Assembly (NCBI GenBank): GCA_031841125.1
Contig: CM063106.1
Coordinates: 30,996,001 to 31,060,000 of the forward strand
Length of the DNA: 64,000 bases
Source: Acanthococcus lagerstroemiae
Taxonomy: Eukaryota; Arthropoda; Insecta; Hemiptera; Eriococcidae
Direction: 5' to 3'
Shown: positions 9,851 through 21,670 of the stretch, one piece after another
Layout: each line of letters begins with the position of its first letter
How positions within the stretch are numbered: position 1 is the first letter of the stretch
Position numbers and translations under genes: made by a program
The notes under the pieces: model-generated
What the model saw: the letters and a program-made list of their open reading frames with translations, nothing else
Database searches by the model: none
Told to the model about the DNA's origin: nothing

Positions 9851-11986
9851 GATCCGAGGATACAAATTGGATTTTGAATCAATTAGCTTTGTTCGTTTTG
9901 AAGCTATTATTGAGCTTGAATAGTTGTGTGTTACTGAATATTTTGAGCATATTTTACACGTGAGGGAATATTTTGACACATTTTGGCCTTTTTTGGGGAA
10001 TATTATATGCGTATAGTTCACTGTTTTTAGGACATAAATAGTTTTCCCGGACATATCCATGTCAAAACCAGCATTTTGTTGTAAAAGTGTCTTCTTAAAA
10101 ACGCACCACCCCAATTTTTCACCCTGAAATCGGCGAAATCTATTTACTTTGAGGGTCCAGGGAGTTGACAACAACCCTGCAAGTGAGCTGAGCACCATGA
10201 TGGTGAAATATACTTACTCGCTCTGGAATACGAGTATATGACCCGTTTTAGAATGAGCGATTCAAAGTCGGTCTATCCGAATTTTTTCCAGTTTTCGCTT
10301 GAGGGCCTTCAGATTTGTGATTTTGAGGCAGAATAGTGGAGATCGGCTGCAAAATGACGTTGAAAAAGACTTACAAAAATGAATCTTGTCACAAGAATTA
10401 ATTATAGATAAATTTTATTTCTACTTAGACATTTTAGTCTTCTGATTTTGGGTTCTTTCCATGGGACGGGTCACATGATATAAAGGATGGACTTACTGAC
10501 CTCTGGAAATTTCATTAATAAGTATGGTGATAACATGAAGGAGAATAATTGTTTGCAGTTTGACAAAGCGCTATTGACGATTTGTGACTACTATCACCCG
10601 ACTCCCCCTCCTAAAAAAAAAAGTGTACTGCGTTTTGGAAAAACAGGTCCTCGAATATTTATACTTCAAATCAATGATACGAGTATTTCGCATGTTGATT
10701 AATTAGATGCACGACCACGTGTGCACCTGATAAAAATAAAATTTTATTTGAGAGATAAAAAAGTTTCACTAGCTCATATTATTGTTATGTGGGGCACGCG
10801 ATATGCTTAAATTGGTAATCTTATGAAAAAATTGATTTTGAATAGTTTTTTTATTTTTTTCTTACATACTTAACTGTGGAGAAGTGCCCAGGGTACCAGA
10901 AACTGTAAAAACCTCATATTCGAAAATATGTGGGTACCTACGTGGTTATGCATTTAGGCAGTCGATATGATTATCCATGAAAACTTGCACGCAGCTGATG
11001 CTCGTCGAAAAAGCTAACTTCTGAAATAAACCAATTATTTCTGATAGCTAATCAAATGTTTTCAGTTTATTTCCGACTTAAGCGAATATTTTTTGTTAAT
11101 CGATTTTAATTTTTGTGATTGAAATAATCGTAAGTAATTCTGCCACCTCTCTTTTCCCAGTAAATCGCAAACTAGAACTGGTTATTATCCGTGCCCCCCC
11201 CCCCTTCGCAAAAATAAAATTAAGAGAAAACATATGTGATCTCTGAAACGTTTAAATAAAAAGTTGCAAGATCCAAGTAAAAATGGCAATATTGACTCCT
11301 TTTGAAGCTTCCCAAAAATAAAATAAGAGATTAAAACTGTTAAAAAGGTTTACAAAAACCCATATTCTAATTCCTTTGGAGTAATTTCATGAAAATGAAG
11401 AGGAGAAGTTATTTTACTATTTTCCTCTCCGCCGATATAGTACAACTGGAACTGGTATAACCCTCTCCCATCCCTTCCCGGAAGTAGTAATCGAAAGATC
11501 CAGGTGAAAATTTTCTATTTGAAAAATTTCAGTAACAAGTAATACCACCTTCATTGTTACCCCGCCCCCTGCGAGAAGTAATGGAAAACAACTGAAAGAT
11601 CTAGGTAAAAACTTGTCATCTACCAAGATTTCATCCATAACTGGTCCAGACCAATGAGACAGAAGTTTTGCCGGGTAAAAATTCGGACTTGGATGAAATT
11701 TGGTACACTTGCACGTGTTTATTTTATGATCGTACTCACAATCTTGATGACTACAATTCTTTCTTCTACCATCAAACCATCTTGGAAAAATGGCGTCCAA
11801 TAGTACTTTCTTGTCAGGTATAATTATTTGTGTCTATCAATTTTACTGAAAAATCAAAGAGAGAAAAATATGAAAGCGAGTTGAATTTTACATGAAAAAT
11901 TCATATTTTTTTTGTTACTACTAATCCTGAAAATATTTGTTAGGACTGAACCTCTGTGGTAATACTAGTCTTTTAAGCCGAAAAAT
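9851..11986. other. Non-coding stretch with weakly repetitive text
   Basis: Loose repeats of an AGAACTGG... AAGATCCAGGTGAAAA type occur at about 11170-11290, 11440-11520 and 11570-11620. A run of 11 C lies at 11194-11204. Frames on the minus strand at 9737-10198 and 11417-11800 are open but match no family I know. Confidence 0.4.
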
Positions 11987-12233
11987 CTAAAATCTGTCCG
12001 GGCTTTTTTCTCTCTCAGTTTTGCGGATAGGAAGGGCTTGCTGATCATATCTCCACGCTCCAGATTTCAGACTTATATTAGGTGTTTCTTGTATTCCAAT
12101 GAGATCTATATAAGAGAACTTTACCAGTGTGTCACCCTTCAAGCTTCCATTAGCCGAAATAATAAAATCAAGACATTGAGTGATCGATGTCAGGGTTTTC
12201 GAAGTTGGTGAATTTATTCTTGGTGCAGGGTAC
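11987..12233 (-). CDS. Possible host coding exon (unrecognised)
   Basis: On the minus strand a good acceptor, a pyrimidine-rich tract ending CCATTACCTTCAG, precedes an open segment. It reads YPAPRINSPTSKTLTSITQC, then continues with GSLKGDTLVKFSYIDLIG and SGAWRYDQQALPI, to a stop at 11987. The residue mix looks like a folded extracellular or enzyme domain rather than translated noise, and no repeat was noticed overlapping it. I do not recognise the family and see no partner exon nearby. A donor-like CTGGTAAAG inside could end the exon early. It could equally be a chance ORF. Confidence 0.3.
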
Positions 12234-12253
12234 CTGAAGGTAATGGAAATCAT

Positions 12254-14331
12254 AAAAGTTTAGAAAAATAAGGTGTTTTCCCCCTTTCTTTTAAATATAG
12301 CGTAGCCATGGGAAAGTCGTGTTCTTTTTTCAGTTGAAGTCACGGTTTTTTGATTTGTCATCAAAAGCTGAAATTCAGATTAAAGACCTCTTAATTTGAG
12401 AACTCAGATATTCAATCCCTGTCACTTGACTTCCTGAAATCTATGAGAACGAACTTCCGGTGTCGTTAGCAGTCAAGAAGAAATATTAGGGTTTCGAACA
12501 ATCCAAATCTCATACCGATTGACCTCAGATTTTTAACATCTCACTTTTCCATCAAATTGAAACCAGAATCCCCTCGCAAGTATCAAAATTCAAAAGTTCG
12601 AAAAATAAGTGGCACTCATTTACTTCACACCTGCGTCAACAGTTTCTGACTTCTAATAAAAATTGATTCAACAAACAAGAGTGCCTGATTTGTTCATTCA
12701 TGTCAGCTTCGAGTTGTCGGCCGTTCTGTAGATGAAATGCTGTGTCGATTGTTTTTGAACTTAAATTAGTGTTCTGTTTGGATCTTCGTTGATGTGTCTG
12801 TTTCGAAAAAAGAAAATGAAACAAATGAATTCGTGCGCTGTCTGTACCCGTTCCTAAAATTGGCTTGGTAATTCAACTGGCACATGCCTATTAGTAGATT
12901 TATTTCGTCGGTGGGCCGTATTTTAAATTCGGGAATGAATCTGATTGCCGATTATATTGTTTAATGCATACTAAGTATTTGACGTAACAATGCGCGTTAT
13001 GTAAAAATGACTAACATCCCGGCGATTCGGTCCGTTGACGAATTTTTTGTTTAAATTATAGATTTTGCCTTGGCGAAAAAACAGAATACAAAATGTAACA
13101 AATAACGATTTCAGAGTGTCTCATTTTTATCGTTTCATGCAGGGTATCTTATTACGGGTCTGCAATATTCCAGTAGCAAAGCATGCATAGAATACTGAAT
13201 ACAGAGCACTAACTGTAAATTCATGTCAACATGCATGATTAATACAAAAAACTCGGTAAAGGGTTCCTAAAGTTCTTATTTTCTACATCATGAGTATTTG
13301 TGAGGCGCTCTGTGAAAAGGTACCATATGTCGGACAGTTTGTTTTTGAGTTTTTGGTAGAATCTTGTAGAATAAAAATGTACCTCAGTTTCAAAAAAAAA
13401 AAAAAATATTAAGTCTCTAGCCTCAGTACAGACTGAAATAGAAACAGCTGAAGTTTGAGGTTGTGAAATCTTAATTTTGAGAGAAAAGCGTTTTAAGTTG
13501 TGAAACCGAAAAATACACGAACAAATAGATGTATCAGCATCTACTGCGCTAATTGGTCTCCAATTTTGCTGTGATATCCTGGGAAAATGTACCAAAACAT
13601 CCTGCAAGATACACAGGCAGTCGATGCATGTACGCAGAGGAATATAACTTTGAAGATGACCGTCTGTATGAAGAAACAAGTGAAGGGTTGGCTTTGAAAA
13701 ACTGTTTAGTCCGAATTATGTGAATGCAGAATAAAACTGAATTAGCATCTACCCGTGAATATTAAATTACATTAACTACTCCACGTTCTCTCCTACCGTG
13801 GGACGTAACATGATGATAATTATCATGCGCAGCTGTAGTGATAACGCGCGCATAAACGTAAACAAAATTGATGCGACTTATGGTACCTTTCTGAACATCC
13901 GCGTGTACATTATAATTCATTTGTAAACTTGAAATATCACGTCGTAGACGACTAGTTTCTACTGTACATGGCGGCCAGGTGTGTCTAGAAGCAGTTTCTA
14001 TTGAAATCTGGAAAACGAATTTTCTGACCTGAAACACATTTTATGATTGCACTGTAAAATTCATATTTGCGACATATGGTGCCTTTTCACAGAGCGCTTC
14101 ACATTTATTTTCGAGCCTTTATTGCTGGGAGATATGCATCCATGTGGATTTGAAGTATTTTGATGTCCTCTAGTAGTACGTGACTACATGCATTTTGTCG
14201 AGTATGAATGAATCCCTTTGTGTTAAAAGTGAGTACTGGGAATGCTAGAAACTCCTTGACCCCTTGTCCGGTTTCATATAAATATTGATCGTAAGACTTT
14301 TGCTGGCAAATTCTTTTTTATACTTAAATAA
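12254..14331. other. Non-coding stretch, nothing recognised
   Basis: A poly-A tract lies near 13391-13405. The minus-strand frames at 13239-13679 and 13762-14037 show no conserved motifs. Confidence 0.5.
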
Positions 14332-14333
14332 TA

Positions 14334-14585
14334 TGTGGGCTGACAGGGAGAAAGGGATCTCAGCGCAAAAATGTAAATTTTACAGGAGAGCGGATAAACA
14401 AAATTGATAACGTTTTCACACTACGGAGACACTCAACTTTGAAGACTTACAGCCGTTTGGGAAAATTTTTTAGAATTTTTTCGACAACACCAGGCGAAAG
14501 AGAGGCCAAAAATTAGTCCATAACAGTTGTTATCACAAAAATGTTGTTTTTTGCCCTAAGGTCCCTTTCTTCCTGTCAGCCCGCA
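14334..14585. mobile_element. TA-flanked MITE (Tc1/mariner-like)
   Basis: The ends are TGTGGGCTGACAGGGAGAAA and, inverted, TGCGGGCTGACAGGAAGAAA, followed by AGGGA on both sides. TA dinucleotides flank the element at 14332-14333 and 14586-14587. A TA target duplication fits the Tc1/mariner superfamily. The 252-bp interior is non-coding. Confidence 0.75.
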
Positions 14586-14587
14586 TA

Positions 14588-15859
14588 TACACAGCTGGGA
14601 TTCTTGTGGAACACCCATTCAGTATTCATTGTTTGTGTTTTTATCCTACAATGTACCTGAATCTGGGAGAAGTTTGGGGATAACTTCTTTAGTTGGGAAC
14701 AAATTGGTCAGTATTGATCAGGTTCGTTCTTTGCTGACTTTTGATCTTTCTATGCTCTCATTTACCTAGTACTCGGAAAATTCTTTCATACTTCTCTGAC
14801 TCGCCACAATTCGAATTTAAGTTTACAAATTCGAAAGATAAGAATCACTTACGTGGTTGTCAATGCTTATCCTGAATGGTAGTGTTTTCCTGTGCATTCA
14901 GAGTGGAAAAACTTCGAAAAATGTTTATTTTTTTACTTACTTTCTGAGGTATTATATAATTCCCGTGGTGGGGAAGACTAAAATATTTCACAGAACTTAC
15001 TTCATAACATTTTTTCCCCCTTTTTTTGGTCAAGAACGTAGAAAATTGCCTATTGTTTTGTGTTGATTGTGCTGAATGCATTGCTCAGTTAGGAACGGGT
15101 AGGCACGGGTGGAAAGGTGGACAGATTTATCTTTGATGTCTAGAAACAGTGGTAAGAACGGTGCCACCAAAAGAATTTTCCATCCAAGCTCAAATCCACC
15201 TATGTTTGTAAGCCCTGTCTTCTTACATGATTTTATGTTGCTGAACCAACCTGATTAGATTAAAACGTCTCGTTTTTTCAACGAAAACGAAAGAAAGGAA
15301 TTCATTGAGAAGAACTGATGGTAAGAATTTTTGCGTGCGTAATAGAACGTGAAAGTGCACAGGTGGTTGTAAAGTTAGAACTTGGTCAGAATGAAGGTAC
15401 TGTAAGAGGTTATTCTTATTGTCTTGCTGAGTCCGCGTTTGATGTTTTGATTTGAATTACGATCGTTGATAAAAACGTTTTTCATTAAAAATATTTCACA
15501 GCCATTAATTCATTTCTAATTGCGCTTTTCTTCGCAAGACCTACGTGATCAAGCTACCGGTGGTAACAAGGTTAACTCAATGATTAAGTCTCATTAGTGT
15601 AGAAATGGAGTATGTATTGAGAATTTTGAGAAAAAGTTCATCTGTTGAATTTGGACTAGAGAGTACACTTTTTTGAACACTGAACATTTTAGATCACAGA
15701 AATCAAATAAGAGCATGAAATGGATTGTGAATTCGGATTTCAGAGACGCTAAATCCATTGATGAAATTGGTTTGTTCCAAACACCCATTTTGAGGCTCTA
15801 CTAAGGGGGCATTACCTAAACATAATTGCTATCAAGAGTATCAAAGATCTGGTTTTTTG
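14588..15859. other. Non-coding stretch, nothing recognised
   Basis: No domain, repeat or RNA motif was found on either strand. Confidence 0.5.
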
Positions 15860-16540
15860 GTGTCGCTGAAATCGCTTGTGAGGTTGTTTTAACTGTAACC
15901 CTGATAAATTAAGAGTCCACACGAGACAGGAATGAGAAAGTCCGAAATTATTTAATATTGCTTCAAGTATATCGGTAATAGTGTTTATAGAGTCGTTGAA
16001 ATAGTTTTTGGGGTTATTTCAACTGGAACTCTTACCAATAATGGCCCACGAGAGGCAGGAATGTGAAAAATTCGAAATTATTTAACTTACTTTACATGTA
16101 CCTTTAAGTACATATGTATGTTGATAACAGGGTTTCTGTAGTCGCTAATTCATTTTTGAAATGTTTTCTCGTGAACCCCCCATCGATAATGCTCCGCAGA
16201 ACTTAACTGAATTTAGCAGCTTCAGGAATCGTTTTATCGATATACTTGAAGCTTTATGTTTAATAATTTCAAAGTTTTCATGTCCCTGCCCCCTATGGAT
16301 CATTTTTGGCGAGGGGTACAGTTTAAATAACTTCAAAAACGAATTCAGCGGCTCGAAAAAGACCATTTACGATGTACTTGAGAATATTATCTGTAGTTTT
16401 TTGGTCGTGCCCCCTCAGTGGAGCCTTCAAAATAGAGGTTTGGACCGAAAATCTTCATAAATGGATATGGCGTTTCTGAAATCCGAGTAGACAATTGTTT
16501 TCACGCTTTTAATCGGTTTCTGTAGTCTTTAATGTTTGAA
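15860..16540. repeat. Decayed tandem repeat (~130-150 bp units)
   Basis: Units begin with TGTCGCTGAAATCG, AGTCGTTGAAATAG and AGTCGCTAATTCATTTTTG near 15861, 15991 and 16140. They share CGAGA(G/C)(A/G)CAGGAATG and a TCCGAAATTATTTAA-type block. Weaker echoes (GGTTTCTGTAGTC) continue to about 16530. Confidence 0.6.
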
Positions 16541-17101
16541 CTTCAATAACGTGTACTTTGTACTCAGAATTCGACAGAGGTCAGTGACCTTTGAATTAAC
16601 TTGTTTCGAAATTCTTGGTAGGTGCTCCATCTCTACGCTAATGAAAACAATTTTTTGTGATCAGACGAACTTGTGGGCCGAATTCAATGTTTTGGAAGCT
16701 TCAAAGAGAAATTGCCCCTTATGGGGAATCCTGTGTTTAACATGGACTTAGCCACTGAGAGCAAAACATGTCGAAATTCGCCAAATTTTGGACCTCTCTA
16801 ATCATCTTTGATTTGGACCGTCTGCTATATACTTCTTAGCAGCTCTAACGTTGACTCTTTTTTATCTATTTCTCTAGGGATTTGCTGAAGTGAAGCTAGG
16901 AGGGGTTGGAAAATTTCAATTTTACCAACTGCAAAAGGTGTCGTAGTCCACAAGCAGAAAATAAAATGTAAATGAAAGGTTTTTCAGTGCTACAGTTTGT
17001 GGATAACAAAATGCAAATTTCTCATTAGCATCAGATTACCAATAGAAAGGTTCTTTGAGACCGGAAGCTCGTGCTAATCCTCATGTGTGGCGTTTGCTTA
17101 T
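16541..17101. other. Non-coding stretch, nothing recognised
   Basis: No feature could be supported on either strand. Confidence 0.5.
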
Positions 17102-17113
17102 AAAAGCTACCTT

Positions 17114-17329
17114 CTTTTCTAATTTGCTCTCAACCCAAGCCCTGGAATCCGCCCTTTCGAGCATTACCTCAGCAACGTCGGGGAGGCTGTTAGGGCTATT
17201 TTAGCCCTCTTCCCTTCTTGCCGAAAAACCGGCCTAGGTCGAAATGTAGCGAGCTGCTACGTGGGCTCAAACCCGGGACCTCCGGATTCCGAGACCAGCG
17301 CGCTATCCACTCGGCCAACCAGACCCCAC
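17114..17329 (-). repeat. tRNA-derived SINE, copy 2, with perfect 12-bp TSD
   Basis: This is the same family as the copy at 986-1200. On the minus strand the A box is TGGCCGAGTGG (17307-17317) and the B box region is GGGTTTGAGCCC (17263-17274). The copy is bracketed by AAAAGCTACCTT at 17102-17113 and 17330-17341. This perfect 12-base target-site duplication, typical of LINE-mediated retroposition, fixes the boundaries at 216 bp. Confidence 0.92.
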
Positions 17330-17434
17330 AAAAGCTACCTTGGGATGAATAATAAAATTTCTCCAAAGGACTATGCAAATCGAATGCATGGGTCACAACT
17401 TCATAGTTTCGTTTTGTGGCGGAAAAGTGCTCTG

Positions 17435-17714
17435 CAGGGACGTACCGATAGGGGTGGGGGCAACCCGCTGTAGGAATTTTCCATTCAGTAGTAGGGAAAT
17501 TTTACCATTTCAGTCAGGCGGAGTTGGAAAAATCCAAAGAGTTAAAGGATTTTTTTTTGGCTCTGATACTTGGGAATGGAGTTGAGAAGTTGGAAAAATC
17601 TAATAAGTCACAAAGTTTTTTTTTGCTTCAATACTTGGGAATTTTGATTTGAATCAGTTGGGGCGTTCACAATCCCCCCCCCCCCCGCAGGAAAAACTCT
17701 TCGGCACGTTCCTG
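17435..17714. mobile_element. hAT-type element, short member of the internal-repeat family
   Basis: It starts CAGGGACGTACCGATA and ends CGGCACGTTCCTG, an imperfect inverse. The flanks are GTGCTCTG (17427-17434) and GTACTCTG (17715-17722), a 7/8 match that fits an 8-bp hAT duplication. It holds about two units of a repeat with GTTGGAAAAATC and ATACTTGGGAAT, plus a run of 13 C near its 3' end. The same family, inverted and much longer, occupies 36662-37423. Confidence 0.85.
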
Positions 17715-17722
17715 GTACTCTG

Positions 17723-18464
17723 AAGCGTGAAGAACGGGTACATCTGGGTAAATACCGCTTCTTGGTTGTCTTACGTTCAAAAGCGAGAAAGGAACAGGAA
17801 AAGTTTTCAACAAGTCTTACAGCGTGCTCATTTTTAAGTACTTTTTTCTTTTCTTACAAACTGGAAAATTTTGTTTTTTCAACTTAAGGGCTTTCGTATT
17901 TCCGTCAGTCCTAAATATAGAAATCTGCTTGTTTTGTCATTGAATTTGTTGTCAAATTCTTCACAAGAATCTGTCGAAAAATCGGTTCTGAAAACTGAAA
18001 AGTTTCACTCAAAGGTAGTTCTTGTCAGAAAAGGTTACTTGTTCACAGCCTGAGAGTTCTAGCTCGTTACTTGAAAATCAACAAGTCGCGTCAGCTCTAG
18101 GTATTTATGCTCAAATTGTACGGATTAGGTAATAGACTTGGATTATTTGATCTTTTTAATTTCGAATAATGCACCTGAACTCGATGGCTGATTTATTTTC
18201 AAACTGATGGATGAAACTTGATGTTTCATTTTTTGTTCATTTCTCTTTCTTTTTTTCAATACGCAATCAATGCAGTCTGTCTTTTGTTCTTTTCCTGAAA
18301 TATTTGTAAATATTTTAGGTTGCAGCCTCCTATGGAGCCGTCTGGATAGCGGTTACTGCTGAAGTTATTCTTAGAATGAACTCAGTGATTCGAGCAATCC
18401 TATGTTTGATATCATTATTGCCAGCATTTCATTTCGTAGGTTGTACAGCGATGCACGCATGTCT
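17723..18464. other. Non-coding stretch with one copy of a dispersed ~100-bp repeat
   Basis: The segment 18308-18405 (TATTTTAGGTTGCAGCC to GAATGAACTCAG) recurs in the same orientation at 19771-19867. Nothing else is recognised. Confidence 0.55.
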
Positions 18465-18636
18465 AATTGGACGCTGTTAAGCGTAACAGGACCAACCGAC
18501 ATATGTTGACAAAATGAGTTCTTAGTATCATTGGAAAGAGTGTAAAAAGTACATAGAATTTTTCAAAATTGGGCCCTTGATTCAAAAATGTGTACTCAAG
18601 TTGAGAAAAGCTTATGAGTATACGCTATGTCATATA

Positions 18637-19512
18637 CAGTAAAACCTGCTTAATACGCTTTCCCGCGTAATACGCTCTTTTTTATGGTCCCTTCATTCTC
18701 GTACGAAATTTAGGCTAAAACTAATATGCTCCACCTTCCATGTAATCCGCTCTTTTTTCTCATCGATAATTGTCCAGCCCACCCAAAAATTATTCCTCCG
18801 AAGAATATAAAATTGGTTTTTCTCCCGCCAAATGCTACAATTAAGCCCAACCAGAGGTACGAGAAAAGACTTGATCAAAATTAAGGTACTAGTTCATTAC
18901 ATTTCTGCTACCTGGGAAGATGTAAAGCCAGAAATAATACAAAAATGTTTCCAGAAAGCTAAATTTTATGCCTCAGCTGAAGAGGATCTCTCGGATGATA
19001 TCGAAGAAGAGGATCTATCAGAATTTGAAAATTATCCGGATTATGTCAGTATTGATGATGATTTGATAACAAGTGAAGTAAGGGATTTGGACCAGATAGT
19101 GAGTGACAGATGTGCATCTTCGAATACCAACGCTCATGAAGAGAGCGATGAAGAAGAAGAAGACTGTGACACTCCCGTCCCTCCGTCCTTGACAAGTGGA
19201 TTCGATGCCATTCATACATTAAAAATGTAATTTCATCATTTGATAATTCAGCCGAAATTTTGTGTAATCTTCACAGTGCTGGAAATTTTATTACATGTTA
19301 GTCTACCAAACATTTAAAACAGACTACCTTAGATACACCGTAGTTGTGCGTACTCGTAACAATGAAAATACCATACGTACCTACATGTTAATTTTTGTAC
19401 TTTTTTTTTTCAAAACTACGGACAATAAATTACGTTTTTTGAGGGTTTCCTGCACTTCCCGCGTAAGACGATTTTTGCAAGCGCCCCCTTGAAGAGCGTA
19501 CGGGTTTTACTG
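18637..19512 (+). mobile_element. pogo/Tigger-type DNA transposon remnant
   Basis: The ends are CAGTAAAACCTGCTTAATAC and, inverted, CAGTAAAACCCGTACGCTCT. TA flanks the element on both sides (18635-18636 and 19513-19514), as expected for this branch of Tc1/mariner. At 876 bp it is internally deleted. It keeps the C-terminal end of the transposase gene (see the separate entry) and lacks the DNA-binding and most of the DDE regions. Confidence 0.88.
18824..19230 (+). pseudogene. C-terminal fragment of a pogo/Tigger-like DDE transposase
   Basis: The transposase cuts and pastes the element. Visible remains are LPPNAT, which ends the DDE catalytic domain in this family, followed by VLVHYISATWEDVKPEIIQK and CFQKAKF. 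These match the family pattern of a short helix, W-D-V-P-T-I and CFRKAGF. An acidic tail is rich in E and D, with runs such as SDEEEED. LPPNAT lies in a different frame from the downstream part, so a frameshift has occurred. No start or catalytic D residues are present. Confidence 0.75.
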
Positions 19513-19603
19513 TAATTTCTACATGACTCTTGAACTTTGAATCACGTGTTCTTGAAAAACAGATTTTATTGGTTGGTTTCGTTACGCTTAACAGCGTCCA
19601 ATT

Positions 19604-21670
19604 GACCCTCACTTTTCCGGGTATCGTGTTGAAGATTTGAAGGCATGCTCTGGAACAGAGAGCATTTGTGCTCCATTTTTCGTTTTCGAAGGCTGAACGT
19701 CCTCTTCTTCTCTTTTTTACAGACGGCGGTGTTTTCCTCGCGGAGTCTCAGCTCCTATGTATGAGCTTTCAATATTTTAGGTTGTAGCCGCCTGTGAAGT
19801 CTTCTAGGTAGTGACTGTAGCTAAAATGAACTCAGAAATGAACTCGGCAACTCGAGAAATCGTATGACCAATATATCGGAAACTACTAATCCCAATTTTC
19901 GTGTGCTGGCCCCTTTTTAATTTTTCGGGATTGGGAGTGCGTCTGAAAAAATCTCCAAAATGAGTTTAGTGAATCCAAAAACCGTGGAACTAGGTTATGA
20001 CGTTAAATTTATTTGATTAACGTAAGGTGAAGGACATCATTTCATCAGTGGACCCCTAACGGTATTATTTTGGAGCTTCCACACATCCCCTATAGTTGAA
20101 TCTTCTACCATGTTTGAAAAAAAAAAAAAAAAACGATTTTTGGGTCGGATTACTTTTGGACTATTTGTAAGATGTTATGAAGGAAAACCGCATTATTTTT
20201 TCTTATAGGGAATCCTATCTCAAACTTTTTACTTGTGCGCTGGCTTGAAAATGGTCTGCTGAGTTTTGACACCAAAATACTCCACTCTTTTATAGGAGTG
20301 AAAGTCAAAAAAAAGATATCCTAATTTACATTATGCATGCTTGGTACCAAATTAAGAGATGCAGGCAAGAGAGCAATTAAGGTCTCGGAAATTAGTATCT
20401 CATTTCACCGATACAAAGGTGATTTCTGTTTTTCCTCTGAGAGGGAGGGACAGTTGTAATGTTTTCGATGCAAAATGTCCAATCTTATCTTCTTACTGAA
20501 AATAGTATCAAAATCAAGAAGCATGAAAATAAGCATATTGAATAATGGACTTCACAATCAGCCTCGTGTATGGCAGACATCAGTCTGTTGTAGGCCCAAA
20601 TCTCCCCTATCTCGACCTAGAAAATACTTTTTCATTTAAATTTCATATCAAGTTGGGCTGTTCAAAATAAGGTACTGGTCGACTCCATTTTTCTATTGAG
20701 CTGACCAGTTCAGTTTTCAAAAATTCTATAAGTGCTCTTTAAATTTCTTTGTACGGTTAGTGGGGTACCTGGACAAAATGAATATTATACTGAAATAGGC
20801 AAGAATTAAATAATTGAAAGCATTCAATGTGCGAGTATCGCTATTTATTAGAATTACGTGGCCAGTTTTATGCAAATGTACGGAGAGTAATGCCCCGTGA
20901 ACTGCTAATTCAACATGTCGCGACTATAATAGAAAATTTTTTGTATGCTAATGCTGTTGTTTCATTTTGCTAAGACACGGTGTTTCATTCAATTAGCAAA
21001 AAGCAATTCTCGAGCCACAATAACGAAGAACTGCTTTTAGTGTATCTATATAAATAAGAAGTGACTCGAGAGAATTTCTCATAATCTTTATTGAAAAATG
21101 GTTTAATTACAATATGTAATTGCATTTTATAGTTGGCTTTAGTAGCAGTTATCCTGTTTGTATGTTTTTCCCTTTGTTTCTAACGCTTGCTGTGCATACT
21201 ATACGCCTGCCTTTTTTTTTCTTCTTTTTTTTTTTGTTGTAGGTCTAAGTGTGAATAGGTATACTGCGGAGGTCTAAGTGTAAATAGTATGACCAGTTTT
21301 TTCTTGTTTCTTATTTTCATTTTCCATTTTTATTGCTCAGTGCCGTTTATAAATGAATAACTATAGAAGATGAGACTATAATGATGAAAGTTTCCTTCAT
21401 ACCACAGAAAACGAGGGCACTGATCTTGAGAATTTTTGTTCATAGAAGTGCGGGTAGCTATACAACTGATACGCTAATGAGAACGCTTTGTTAAAATAAA
21501 CTAATATTTTTCATCAAAATCAATTTTTGGAATTTTTAAAAGAAAATTGGAATTTTTCTAGTGGGAAATCTTATGTTGAACTTCACCCTAGGTATGTGAT
21601 ACCCAAATATTCTTTGATTTCAAAGAAATTCTGACTGGGTGTTTTTACACCGATTAGAATAGATTCAGCC
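19604..21670. other. Non-coding stretch, one dispersed repeat copy
   Basis: The segment 19771-19867 is a direct copy of 18308-18405. A poly-A tract lies near 20118-20133 and poly-T-rich tracts near 21212-21236. No gene is recognised. Confidence 0.5.

Larger units (their letters stand above)
18465..19603. mobile_element. MITE (AATTGGACGCTG family) split by a pogo/Tigger element
   Basis: The outer ends are AATTGGACGCTGTTAAGCGT and its inverse ACGCTTAACAGCGTCCAATT, continuing as a GGTTGGT-type inverted repeat. Removing the inserted element (18637-19512) and one TA leaves about 261 bp. This matches the intact 260-bp copy at 27240-27499, which lies in the opposite orientation. The insertion therefore came after the MITE. 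Confidence 0.88.

Noticed and set aside
9737..10198. 153-codon minus-strand ORF
   Set aside because: It spans part of a direct duplication, has no domain, and its residue mix looks like translated A+T-rich DNA.
11417..11800. Second exon paired with 11987-12233
   Set aside because: A pyrimidine-rich AG lies between them, but stops occur in all frames just after it, and part of the sequence belongs to a loose local repeat.
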